From the NCBI RefSeq assembly GCF_001310275.1, contig NZ_LGYZ01000027.1, forward strand, positions 174,865 through 238,864: 64,000 nt of DNA, read 5' to 3'. A program made the position numbers and the translations under genes. The notes below the pieces were generated by a model that worked only from the letters and a program-made list of their open reading frames with translations, searched no databases and was not told the DNA's origin. This DNA comes from Nocardia arizonensis. Its GTDB lineage: Bacteria > Actinomycetota > Actinomycetes > Mycobacteriales > Mycobacteriaceae. This document shows positions 47,401 through 55,361 of this stretch, piece after piece; the stretch's first letter is position 1; each line of letters starts with the position of its first letter.

Positions 47401-50400
47401 GCAGTCAGCGCGAACAGGTGGAACAGCAGTTCAAATCCGGTCGGCGCTACAACGATCCGAACGTGCTGTCCTGCACTCCCACCCTGGAACTCGGTATCGA
47501 CATCGGCGAGCTCTCCGCGGTGGTGCTCGCCTCGCTTCCGCCTGGTCCGGCGAACTATGTGCAGCGGGTCGGGCGCGCGGGTCGGCGCACGGGTAACGCG
47601 TTCCTGGTGACGCTGGTGGGCCGCCGGGCCCGTGATCTGTATTTCCTCGATCAGCCGCTGTCCATGATCGACGGCGAAATCGTTCCGCCGGGAAGTTATC
47701 TCGCGGCGGTGGAGATCCTGCGCCGGCAGTATTTCGCGCATCTGGTGGACCTCGCGGCCCGGGGCCGGATACCCGGCGTGCTGCCGCTGCCGCATCGAGC
47801 CTCGGCGCTGTTCGGTCCCACGGGCTGGCTGGCGACCTTCGTGCCCGCCGCCCTCGCCTGCGGCGCGGTCGAGCCGTTCCTCGACCTGTTCGGGGCCGAA
47901 GTGCGCGGCCCCGCCGACAGCGACGCCGCCGCCTTCGCGGCCGCGTCCGACGACCTGCGCAACTTCGCGGTGGCCGGGCTCGCCGACGCTACGGCCCACG
48001 CCGAAGAGCAGTGGGAAGAACGCCTCGCCGACCTTCGCGACCGCGTCCAACTCATCGACACCGCGATCGCGAACTCGCTCGACGACGCGGACAACCGGAT
48101 CGTCAAACAGTCGCTGAAAAAGGAACGCGGCGCGGTGAACCGGCGGATCGGCGAGATCGGCGCGCAGAACGCCCAGGGCGCGCTCGTCGAACTCGGGCTA
48201 CTGCCGAACTATTCGCTCATCGATTCATCGACCACTCTGGAAGCCACCATCACCTGGGATGACACCGGGCCCGATGGGGATCGCAACTACCACAGCGAGG
48301 TCAGGGAATACCGCAGGCCCGCGCAGGTGGCGCTCACCGAACTCGCCCCCGGCAATACCTTCTACATGCGCGGCTACGAGCATTTCGTCAGCGGACTCGA
48401 TGTGGGGACGTCGAACCGGCAGGTGTGGCAGTACTGGCGGGTGTGCCCGGACTGCGGGTATGTCCGCACCACTCGCGCGGTGGCCGACACCTCGCCCTGT
48501 CCGCGGTGCCGGGCGCAGGACATCGGGGAGGTCGGGGTGCTGCACAAGGTGCTGCGGCCGGTGCGGGTCACCGCGCACGATCGCCGCGACGACGCCCGGA
48601 TCCGCGACGATCAGGACGATCGCAAACGCGCCTACTACGAGGTGGTCGCGGCCGTCGATATCGACCCTGCCGATATCGCCGAAGGGTCCTGGCGGCATAC
48701 CACCGCGGTGTTCGGCGTCGACTTCACCCGTCACGCGATGATCCGTCGCTTCAATCTCGGCGCCACCCGCTACGACCGCCCCGCGACCGACGCCTTTGCC
48801 GGAGAAGGCGTGCGGTTGAATCCCTTCTACACCTGTCCGGCGTGCGGAGGGACCACCACCGACGGACCGCCCCCCGCCTCGTCGAACGCACTGGTCGCGC
48901 CGTCGATCTGGGATCCGGCCCGCAAACATCACCGGCCCTGGTGCACCTACCGGCGGTCGGCCAAGGACGCCGACTACCTCGCGCTGATCCTCGCCCACGA
49001 ACTCGACACCGAGGCGCTGCGCATCCTGCTGCCCGTGGCGACGTTGCGCGCCGAGGAGAAGACCGCGACGTTCCAGGCGGCGCTGATGGCCGGGGTCGCC
49101 CGCAAATACGGCGGTGATCCCGACCATCTGAGGATCGTCACCGCCACCATGCCCGATCACGACACCGGTCGGCGTCGGCGCTTCCTGGTACTGCACGACG
49201 CCCTGCCCGGTGGCACCGGATATCTGCATCGGCTCTCCGAATCGGCGGAATTCCGGGAGGTGCTCGAAGCCGCCCGCACCATCGTGCGCGACTGCGGCTG
49301 CCAGCACGAGGACCCGCCCAAGGCGGCCTGCCACCGGTGCCTGTTGGCGCATGTGCCCGACGACCGGCCAGATATGTACGACAAGGTGAGCCGGGTCGAG
49401 GCGCTCGAGATGCTCGACGAACTGCTCACGGACTGGCAGGTCGCGGCGGTATCGGATACCGATCACATCTCGCTGTGGGATCAGGTGGAGAGCGAACTGG
49501 AGGCGCGCTTTCTCGACGGCCTCGAGAAGTGGGCGGCCCGTGAGGACACTCCGGGCACTCTCGTGCGCGCCGGACTCGTGAACGGCAAACGTACCGCCGA
49601 TCTGCGTATTGTCGGGCCCGACGGGAGTTCACGACACTGGAAGATGCTGCTGCAGAACACTATCCGCGGTACCCGCCCGGATGTGCTGTTCCGGCTGATC
49701 GGCGATCATCCCCAGGAGATCTCGGTCTACCTCGACGGGTACGAATTCCATGCTTCCCCGACGCACAACCGGATCGCCGACGACGCCCGGAAACGGGCCC
49801 GGCTGCGGGCGCATCGGGGGTTGGTCTTCCAGATCACATGGAACGATATCGAGGCGTGGGAGGAGCGCCGGTTCGCACCGAACACGTCACGGGAACCTCT
49901 GGTCGCGCCGTATCAGGGCAATGCGCAGAACGTCGCGCGTGCGGTCTACGGCAAGACCGGCGCGGACCCCGACGATCTGGTACGGACCATGTGGACCAAT
50001 CCGGTCGACACGCTACTGGAGTATCTGACAGATCCGGATCAGAAGCGTTGGCTCGTCCGAGCCGAGGCCGTCGTCGCGGGGGCCGTGAAGACTGCCACGG
50101 CCCAGAGCACCTCCGATACCGACGGCGTCGCCGAACGGCTCGGGGCCGCGCTACGCGGTGAGCGACTTCCCGCCCCCGCGGCCGGGAAGATCGCCACCGT
50201 GACGGCCGGGCATCTCGCCATCGTCCTGGATCAGCGGACCACCACCCCGGCCTGGAGCGCGATGACCGTCCTCGACGACCGAGACACCACGATCACCACC
50301 GATCAGACCGGCCACAAGAAGCGCTGGGCGAACTGGCTGTATTGGGGAAATCTCCTGCAATTCCTCGACTGCGGTGCCGGTGACAGCGGCCAGCTGGCAC

Positions 50401-50876
50401 TGTCGACGCTGCCCGAGTTCGATGCGCACGCACTGGCCGCGGCGGGCGGACCGGGCATCCTCACCGCACTGAGCCTGCTGCCGTTGGAAGACGAACTCGT
50501 CGACCGAACGCTGCCGCCACCGCCACGGCCCCACGACAAGGCCCCGGAACCCGAGCCCGCGGTGGTGAGCACCGCGATACCGGACGAGTGGCGTGAACAG
50601 CTCGACCTGATAGACCCCGATGAACCAGGTCTCGCCGAACTCGCTCACGAGCTCGCGGCGCGTGGCGTGCCGGTGCCGACGGTTGGATACGAACTCGGCG
50701 ATCAAGCCTGGCAGGCAGAATTGGCCTGGCCCGCAGGCGAAGTCGGAGTTGTGCTTTCCAGTGACCCGGAAGCGGACGCATGTGCCGCCGCTTTCAAGGA
50801 AGCCGGCTGGGAAGTACGTACTGCGGCTGATTGGACGGCGGCCGAGCTCGCCGAACGGATGGGAGGGACACGATGA
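44412..50876 (+). CDS. Giant YprA/DruE-like DEAD helicase with DUF1998 (MZB) and nuclease-like tail
   Basis: Protein of 2154 residues. Walker A GTGSGKT (103-109), DEFH box (225-228), lobe 2 with CTPTLELGIDIG and motif VI QRVGRAGRR (near 1050), as in YprA/Lhr-type DEAD helicases. The DUF1998/MZB zinc site follows: Cys1628, Cys1630, Cys1640, Cys1643 in CGC-x9-CHRC. Around 1750-1815, GTRPDVLF, VYLDGYEFHA, DDARKRARLRAHRGLVFQI and TWND resemble a Vsr/DUF559-like PD-(D/E)XK nuclease fold. Two zinc-ribbon-like Cys clusters also occur in the middle (CRHCGRSGW; CDRC-CRCGG-type). DISARM splits helicase and DUF1998 into DrmA and DrmB; a single giant chain is as in Druantia DruE and ARMADA. ATGA overlaps on both sides. 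Confidence 0.88.
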   Translation: MKPTLAAEELRKSLTQYLTTTFALAEPPVREALERFLEHPRQGIFRGPYLRIRTKFRKVDEQTWQNPLQWIPAGFVPHLHQANAWERLSTNGKKAEPSLITTGTGSGKTESFLIPVLDHCRRERAAGHHGVKAVFLYPMNALATDQAQRINELLTQTGMEEVTAALYIGDTPEVGYPKVMTMRSEIRRNPPDILITNYKMLDLLLQRADDLPLWADARIAYVVVDEFHTYDGAQATDVAMLLRRLAAATGHSRPGEPLGDICPVATSATLGEGGDSVAIREVARKVFGVVFDEGSVIGENRLAVTDFVDDLDLGLPLPSPDDLLSCADPLRFPTAIDEIAEVVTGMSGLNPPELGSRLRKHILTHAVLEILDEQPPRGRPRTLPEILESLPKRGAYSWGAVIRDNPRKAASALARFIALLSVARDPDDPGKPLLLIETHVWARGVSRLLRMVDAVPAFAWEGEAPVLDEDSMLNSMGRLMLPAVYCRHCGRSGWAAYSPERDPAELVLAPDKIYRSSVGSESKRVRPFIKATEEEVAAGVSGGVRGLLVLDNGHVRPADPAAPAGDTTVYVLGDVGTSVESNRNAAQDRCPACGMDQGIRFLGAGLASLASVAITQLFSRGQLEPDQRKTLLFNDSVQDAAHRAGFVANRSYTFSLRRLITSRLDPEAPILLHDLIAELAAAATEAESLPAVVPPDLHDQPEIDAILAEETSGTPQAWDLIGERLAFQTILEFGLRSRQGRTLELTGTVSAEVVLDDPEVIAGLARDAHMQVSGQIETQSPARYLVFVRGLLERMRYRGAIKHRWLDTWLAVAGTKRFGTIWGRRPDGMPAFPNGLSAPAFVRDRARKGSEFDGIESDQSWMQDWAARCLGLARGQSGDFLARLLPLLATENVLAKRVAADGSTQLYGLQPGHIRVRYLDDDEVADAGLGCDRCSWQQTVHPENADDWLGHPCPRYRCGGTLSVRGLLDKNDYYRNLYQGETPLRVVTAEHTGALTRSQREQVEQQFKSGRRYNDPNVLSCTPTLELGIDIGELSAVVLASLPPGPANYVQRVGRAGRRTGNAFLVTLVGRRARDLYFLDQPLSMIDGEIVPPGSYLAAVEILRRQYFAHLVDLAARGRIPGVLPLPHRASALFGPTGWLATFVPAALACGAVEPFLDLFGAEVRGPADSDAAAFAAASDDLRNFAVAGLADATAHAEEQWEERLADLRDRVQLIDTAIANSLDDADNRIVKQSLKKERGAVNRRIGEIGAQNAQGALVELGLLPNYSLIDSSTTLEATITWDDTGPDGDRNYHSEVREYRRPAQVALTELAPGNTFYMRGYEHFVSGLDVGTSNRQVWQYWRVCPDCGYVRTTRAVADTSPCPRCRAQDIGEVGVLHKVLRPVRVTAHDRRDDARIRDDQDDRKRAYYEVVAAVDIDPADIAEGSWRHTTAVFGVDFTRHAMIRRFNLGATRYDRPATDAFAGEGVRLNPFYTCPACGGTTTDGPPPASSNALVAPSIWDPARKHHRPWCTYRRSAKDADYLALILAHELDTEALRILLPVATLRAEEKTATFQAALMAGVARKYGGDPDHLRIVTATMPDHDTGRRRRFLVLHDALPGGTGYLHRLSESAEFREVLEAARTIVRDCGCQHEDPPKAACHRCLLAHVPDDRPDMYDKVSRVEALEMLDELLTDWQVAAVSDTDHISLWDQVESELEARFLDGLEKWAAREDTPGTLVRAGLVNGKRTADLRIVGPDGSSRHWKMLLQNTIRGTRPDVLFRLIGDHPQEISVYLDGYEFHASPTHNRIADDARKRARLRAHRGLVFQITWNDIEAWEERRFAPNTSREPLVAPYQGNAQNVARAVYGKTGADPDDLVRTMWTNPVDTLLEYLTDPDQKRWLVRAEAVVAGAVKTATAQSTSDTDGVAERLGAALRGERLPAPAAGKIATVTAGHLAIVLDQRTTTPAWSAMTVLDDRDTTITTDQTGHKKRWANWLYWGNLLQFLDCGAGDSGQLALSTLPEFDAHALAAAGGPGILTALSLLPLEDELVDRTLPPPPRPHDKAPEPEPAVVSTAIPDEWREQLDLIDPDEPGLAELAHELAARGVPVPTVGYELGDQAWQAELAWPAGEVGVVLSSDPEADACAAAFKEAGWEVRTAADWTAAELAERMGGTR

Positions 50877-52975
50877 GCGGCGCGACACTACGCATGCTCG
50901 ACAAAGCGTATGACGAGATCATGAAGCTGCCGCGGCCGGTGAAGGGCGCGATTTACGACTTCCAGCACAAGTTCCGGCACGATCCCACCACGACGGGCCT
51001 GCGGTTCAAACAGTTGAAGGTGAACTCGCCGCTGTACTCGGCGCGAGTCAACGACGACTACCGGGCGCTGCTACTGCACGCCGGCAACCAGGACTACGTG
51101 ATCGTCGCGGTGAAATCGCGGCAGGAGGTCTACGACAACCTCGACCGGTACCGATACCAGATCAACCCCGTCAGCGGCGGTATCGAATTCGTCGACCTGG
51201 TCTCCGCCGAAACCGTCGTGCCCGAGCCCGAGGATGAAACTCCCACGGTGACAGGGTTGTTCGAGAAGTACTCCGACGAGACCCTGCTCGAACTCGGCGT
51301 GGCAGAGCCGCTGCTGCCACTGATCGCAAAGCTCACCACCGAGGACGAGCTACAGGCCCTCATCTCCTACGCTCCCCAGCTCACCGGGGAAGTCCTGCTC
51401 GAGCTGTTCGTAGGGAAAACGCCCGAAGAGGTGATGGAGCAGGTCACCACACCCGTGGCGGCTGCCGAACCGATCGATGCTCAGGACTACCAGTCCGCGC
51501 TGGCCCGGCCTGCGACGGTGACCACGGCTGACACCGCACTGCAGGAGGTCCTGGAAGGTGGCGATTTCCAGCGGTGGAAGACGTTCCTGCACCCTACGCA
51601 GCGCACGATCGTCCAACGCGATTACAAGGGGCCCGCGCGGGTGAGCGGGGGACCGGGGACCGGGAAGACGATCGTCGCGCTGCACCGAGTGGTGCGGCTG
51701 GCCCGTGAACTCGAGCCGGGCGGCGGACAAGACATCCTGCTCACCACGTTCAACACCAACCTCGCCGCCGATCTGCGCCAGCGGCTCGTCGATCTCGGGG
51801 GACCGGAGGTCCTCGATCGCGTCGAAATCATCCCGGTCGACAAGCTCGCCGGGAAGGTCGTCTCGGAGTCGTCCGGCGGGTCTCGGCGGCGGGCGATTCC
51901 AGACGCGAAGGCAGTCGAGGAGTGGCGGCAGCTGCTCCTCGAGGAGGGTGTCCTCGAATGGGATCCCGAGTTCCTGCACGATGAATGGACCGAGGTGATT
52001 CTCGGGCAAGGGGTGGCCACGCGCGCCCAATATTTCAAGGCCCGGCGCTCAGGTCGGGGCAGGCGTATCGGCCGGGAATCGCGCGCGGTGATCTGGCGGC
52101 TGGTCGAACTGTATGTGCAGCGGCTCGACGCCCAGCAGGTGTGGACTTTCCGGCAGGTGTCCGAACGGGCTGCCCAGCTGGAAACCGAACGTGTGCGAAA
52201 CGACAGCGACGCACCTCGGCGCTATCGGCACATCGTGGTCGACGAGGCCCAAGACCTCGACCCCACGCATTGGCGCCTGCTGCGCGCGATGGTCGCCGAA
52301 GGTCGCAACGATCTCTTTATCGCCGGTGACACCCATCAACGGCTCTACGGCCACTACGTCTCGCTCGGGCAATTGGGCACCAACATCCGCGGACGTTCAG
52401 CCAAACTCACCCTGAGCTACCGCACCACCCACGAAATCCTCGGCCTCGCCTCGGTACTGCTCGGCGAGGAAGACTGGGATGATCTCGACGAAGGCAGCGA
52501 CGACCTCGCTGGGTTCCGCTCCGTGCTCCGCGGCGGGAATCCTGTGCTGCGGTCCCACCCGACCTGGGAAGCCGAGCTCGACGGGATCACCGAGGTGATC
52601 GTAGGCTGGCCCACTACTTCCGTCGCGGTCGCTGTGCCGGAGCGGTGGATGGTTGGCGACGTGGTAAAACGCCTGGAAAGCAACGATATCCATGCTTCAG
52701 TCATCGGCCCCGATGGACCGCAGGACCTCGACGCCCCTGTGCATGTGGGCACCATGCACAGGTTCAAGGGTCTCGAATACCAGCGCATGATCCTGGCTGG
52801 GGTGGCCGACAGCCTGGTGCCCGCCAAACGCGTACTCGAGATGAAACAAGCCGACCCGGTGCGGTATCGGGCGGAATTCAAACGCGCCCGGTCCCTGCTG
52901 TTTGTGGCCGCCACCCGCGCCCGCGACACCGTGCTGATCTCTTGGCACGGTAAGAAGAGCAGGTTCCTCCCGTGA
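50873..52975 (+). CDS. RelE-like toxin domain fused to UvrD/Rep-type helicase
   Basis: Protein of 700 residues. Residues 1-95 (MLDKAYDEIMKLPRPVKGAI, RFKQLKVNSPLYSARVNDDY) have the RelE/ParE fold pattern, with RVNDDYRALL as the core strand pair. A linker follows, then a superfamily 1 helicase from about 235: Walker A GGPGTGKT, Walker B VVDEAQDLDP, motif III-IV GDTHQRLYG, motif IV LSYRTTHEI, C-terminal THRFKGLEY-like GTMHRFKGLEYQ and ATRARD. ATG 50873 overlaps the previous stop (ATGA) and has GGGAGGG upstream; the in-frame extension to 50831 is rejected. It probably unwinds or tracks DNA, with the RelE part as effector or docking domain (inference). Confidence 0.85.
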   Translation: MSGATLRMLDKAYDEIMKLPRPVKGAIYDFQHKFRHDPTTTGLRFKQLKVNSPLYSARVNDDYRALLLHAGNQDYVIVAVKSRQEVYDNLDRYRYQINPVSGGIEFVDLVSAETVVPEPEDETPTVTGLFEKYSDETLLELGVAEPLLPLIAKLTTEDELQALISYAPQLTGEVLLELFVGKTPEEVMEQVTTPVAAAEPIDAQDYQSALARPATVTTADTALQEVLEGGDFQRWKTFLHPTQRTIVQRDYKGPARVSGGPGTGKTIVALHRVVRLARELEPGGGQDILLTTFNTNLAADLRQRLVDLGGPEVLDRVEIIPVDKLAGKVVSESSGGSRRRAIPDAKAVEEWRQLLLEEGVLEWDPEFLHDEWTEVILGQGVATRAQYFKARRSGRGRRIGRESRAVIWRLVELYVQRLDAQQVWTFRQVSERAAQLETERVRNDSDAPRRYRHIVVDEAQDLDPTHWRLLRAMVAEGRNDLFIAGDTHQRLYGHYVSLGQLGTNIRGRSAKLTLSYRTTHEILGLASVLLGEEDWDDLDEGSDDLAGFRSVLRGGNPVLRSHPTWEAELDGITEVIVGWPTTSVAVAVPERWMVGDVVKRLESNDIHASVIGPDGPQDLDAPVHVGTMHRFKGLEYQRMILAGVADSLVPAKRVLEMKQADPVRYRAEFKRARSLLFVAATRARDTVLISWHGKKSRFLP

Positions 52976-53025
52976 AAGAGATCGCCGACCGTTACCGGAT
53001 CACGTCTCCCATCGGACGCGGCGGT
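52972..53025 (+). pseudogene. Start of a second Ser/Thr kinase, truncated by IS sequence
   Basis: A GTG overlapping the UvrD stop (GTGA) opens the sequence KEIADRYRITSPIGRGG, the canonical first strand and Gly-rich loop of a Hanks kinase. After 18 codons the sequence turns into an IS4-type transposase relic read from the other strand. The operon therefore once continued with a sixth gene. Confidence 0.72.
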
Positions 53026-53540
53026 CGGGCTGGACGCGACTGCGCGGCCGATGGTGCCGATCAGGTCGATCGCGGTGGTGGCCAGGACTCCGGCGGCGTG
53101 GATCAGCTGGTCGTCGCGGGCGGCATGCACGGCGATGGTGAAACTACCCCGGTCGGGGCTGAAACCTGTTGTGGCCACGCGGTGTCGGCGATGGCGGTGC
53201 GCAGCGCCTGGTAGGTGATCAGCAGGGTGTAGACCTCTTGGGTGACCCCCGGCCGGGGTGCGGGCGTAGCATCCGCCTACCGAGGATGGTCGATCTCAGT
53301 TCGAGATAGCTGGTTTCGATCTCCCACCGTTGATGGTAGAGATCCACCAATTCCTTTGCGGGGTAACGTTTGTCGTCGGTCAGTGTGGTGATCAACCGGT
53401 ACCGCTCGACCCGGCGTGGTCCGCCCGCGCAGCGCACGGTGATCTCGGCGTCGATTACACGCACGGTCACCGCGCCAGCATGGGTCAGCCATGATCGGTC
53501 ACCCAACCGCGCGATCGCCGGGACGCGCCGGTTTGGTGTG
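53026..53540 (-). mobile_element. IS4-family transposase remnant
   Basis: Minus-strand frames give RRVPAIARLGDRSWLTHAG, YRLITTLTDDKRYPAKELVD, then the YREK-like signature YHQRWEIETSYLEL, and in shifted frames YQALRTAIADTAW and GSFTIAVHAARDDQLIHAAG. This is the C-terminal half of an IS4-family transposase. The N-terminal half is gone and at least one frameshift is present. It joins the kinase scrap directly. Confidence 0.75.
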
Positions 53541-53654
53541 GACCGTCAGCTAATTCCTCCAGGCTGCCGTCACGGAATTCCTCCAGCAGACGTGCCTCGC
53601 TGCGAGCGTAGCGAGCCCGTTCCTCGGGTTAGCCGGCGGCCCGTCCTGGGCGTT

Positions 53655-53802
53655 TGCGGGGTTCGGCGACGACACCGTCGCCGCGGCCATGATCGACCGC
53701 CTCGTCCACCACGCCGAGGTCATCGCCCTCAAGGGCGACAGCTACCGGCTCAAGGACCGCGACCTCGGCCGCGTCCCGCCCGCCGGCACAACTGAAGACT
53801 GA
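53655..53802 (+). mobile_element. IS21-family IstB C-terminal remnant and right end
   Basis: About 48 residues (FGDDTVAAAMIDRLVHHAEV, IALKGDSYRLKDRD) are the end of an IS21 IstB ATPase. They are followed to about 53880 by the characteristic IS21 terminal sequence with repeated GGGGTCA motifs (GGGGTCAACTTTCA, GGGGTCAGGATTCA). The rest of the element is missing. Confidence 0.72.
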
Positions 53803-53934
53803 CAACCAACCAAGAACCACCGGCCGAGGGGTCAACTTTCACCTGCCGGAAAGGGGTCAGGATTCAGCCGCCGTTGACAGCTGTGAGGCATCTATCGACA
53901 GCGTCGGCCGCAGACAAACATGGACGTGATCAAG

Positions 53935-54585
53935 ATGAACACACACACACGACGTACGGCGACGCTCTGCGCCGGTGTACTGCTCGGTTCGATTCAACTC
54001 GCCGCGGTAGCGGGGGGGGGGGGTGTAGCCGGTGCCGATCCGGTGGTCGACACCTTCCGCCAGACCGTGACAGACGACGGCTGGACGCTGACCATCAGCA
54101 AGACGGGTGAGAATCTCGACCGCAGGCCCAACCGGGCGAACTCGCCCCTGAGCCGTGAAGGCGTGGTCGCGGTGAAGGCCGCTGCCGAGGTCGCCGGGGT
54201 GAACCTGCCTGATGCGGTGAACGGGACTTTGACCCTGAGCTATCAGATCGGTTGCGCCGTCGATGTTTCCAGCGGTCTGCGACTGGGTGTCGGCGCCTCG
54301 CTCGGCGGAAACGCCGGGGTAGCGGTTTCGGGTGCGACGCTCGGTGCGCGCGCGTCGTTGACGCCGAACATCTCCGCTACGCTCGTGCCCGGCAAGGTAT
54401 CGACCATCGAGATCGGGAAGAAGCCACTGACCGCGTCGCGAGGCTCGATCACCGCCGAAGGGGTCACCATCAAGGTCGATGCCTGTCTCGGCCCGGTCAC
54501 GATGCGCTCGGTCACCGCGGCGACGATCAGTACCTCGACCGCGGACAGCACGGTCACCGTGTACGGCGACACCGTTGAGCTGTGA
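53935..54585 (+). CDS. MspA/Nfp-type porin with poly-G tract in the signal peptide
   Basis: Exported porin-like protein of 216 residues. ATG 53935 (NTHTRRTATL) begins a normal signal peptide; ATG 53920 would add five residues. Mature landmarks match the MspA family: DGWTLTISKTGENLDRR, SREGVVAVKAAAEV, LSYQIGCAVDVSSGLRLGVG and the closing ATISTSTADSTVTVYGD. Family members form octameric pores in the mycolate outer membrane. The signal-peptide region contains twelve consecutive G at 54012-54023 (codons for AGGGG), so slipped-strand changes would switch the frame. It lies right behind an IS21 relic, so its native promoter may be lost or altered. Confidence 0.85.
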   Translation: MNTHTRRTATLCAGVLLGSIQLAAVAGGGGVAGADPVVDTFRQTVTDDGWTLTISKTGENLDRRPNRANSPLSREGVVAVKAAAEVAGVNLPDAVNGTLTLSYQIGCAVDVSSGLRLGVGASLGGNAGVAVSGATLGARASLTPNISATLVPGKVSTIEIGKKPLTASRGSITAEGVTIKVDACLGPVTMRSVTAATISTSTADSTVTVYGDTVEL

Positions 54586-54588
54586 GCA

Positions 54589-54626
54589 GCGGGGGTATCA
54601 GTGTATAAATTCACTGGTACCCCCGC
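54589..54626. terminator. Bidirectional hairpin terminator between convergent porins
   Basis: Arms GCGGGGGTATCAGTG (54589-54603) and CACTGGTACCCCCGC (54612-54626) pair over 15 bases with one G-U type mismatch around an AT-rich 8-base loop. It lies between the convergent ends at 54585 and 54643 and can serve both. Confidence 0.8.
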
Positions 54627-54642
54627 GATCGGTGTGCTGGCC

Positions 54643-55311
54643 TCAGCCGATGCTGAACGGCTGACCCCACAGGGTCACCACGGAGCTGACCGCATCGGTG
54701 GACACCTTCACCTTGACGAAGGCGCGCGCTTGGGCGTAGCCCGCGCAGCCGGACAATCCGATCGTGGAATCGGACCAGGTGACGCTGCCACTCGTGCCGC
54801 TGAATTTGTTGCGGGTCTTGTGCGATTCATCGCCGTAGTCGTCGGCTTCTTCCAGATCGAGCAGGTACATCGCCTTCGCCTGGCCGGGACCCAGTGACAG
54901 GTTGCCGCCGGTCTTGCCGCCGATCTCGGGTTTCTTCCCCTCCCAATCGGACTTGGCGTCGACGCCGCCGGTCACCCCGCCGCCGCCGATGTTCACCTGG
55001 CACCCGACGACATACCCCGGAAAGATGGCGCCGCTCCTGACGCCGGGGCCGGACAGTTCCACCTGGGCGCTGCCGGAGACCCAGGTGTTGCGATGCACCG
55101 GAGTCGAACCCATGGAGGGGTTGATGGTGGCGGATTCGCCGACCAGGCGAACGGTCACCACGGTGCCGTCGGTCAGCGTGCGGGAGATCTCGCCGCCGGG
55201 CAGCGGTACGAAAGTGTCGGCGTTGGCCGCGCCGGTGGAGCACAGGCCCAGCGCTATGGTCGCGGCGGCACCGGCACCGGCCAGGCGCACCGCGGTCTTG
55301 CGATCGATCAT
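54643..55311 (-). CDS. MspA/Nfp-type porin
   Basis: Exported protein of 222 residues, ATG 55311 behind GAGGGAAAG. Signal peptide to about ANA-DTF, then the MspA pattern PLPGGEISRTLTDGTVVTV, PGYVVGCQVNIGGGG, the Gly-rich constriction-zone region and the family tail IGLSGCAGYAQARAFVKVKV. The closing SVVTLWGQPFSIG is shared with the next porin, so the two are paralogues. Nocardia farcinica NfpA/NfpB form a hetero-oligomeric channel; this and the following gene are the natural pair. Confidence 0.9.
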   Translation of the reverse strand: MIDRKTAVRLAGAGAAATIALGLCSTGAANADTFVPLPGGEISRTLTDGTVVTVRLVGESATINPSMGSTPVHRNTWVSGSAQVELSGPGVRSGAIFPGYVVGCQVNIGGGGVTGGVDAKSDWEGKKPEIGGKTGGNLSLGPGQAKAMYLLDLEEADDYGDESHKTRNKFSGTSGSVTWSDSTIGLSGCAGYAQARAFVKVKVSTDAVSSVVTLWGQPFSIG

Positions 55312-55361
55312 GGTTGCTTTCCCTCGGGGTTGAATGCTATTGAGCGGAGGTCGTATTCGGC

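Noticed and set aside
36566..50876. Standard class 1 DISARM
   Set aside because: DrmD- and DrmMI-like genes fit, but there is no separate DrmB (DUF1998) or DrmC (PLD); DUF1998 is fused to the giant helicase, and a RelE-UvrD gene is present instead.
35543..53025. BREX type 2 (Pgl) as identity of the defence operon, because of the kinase and methylase
   Set aside because: No PglZ-type phosphatase, PglY/BrxC ATPase or BrxA/B-like gene; the kinase is far shorter than PglW, and the two other helicases are not BREX parts.
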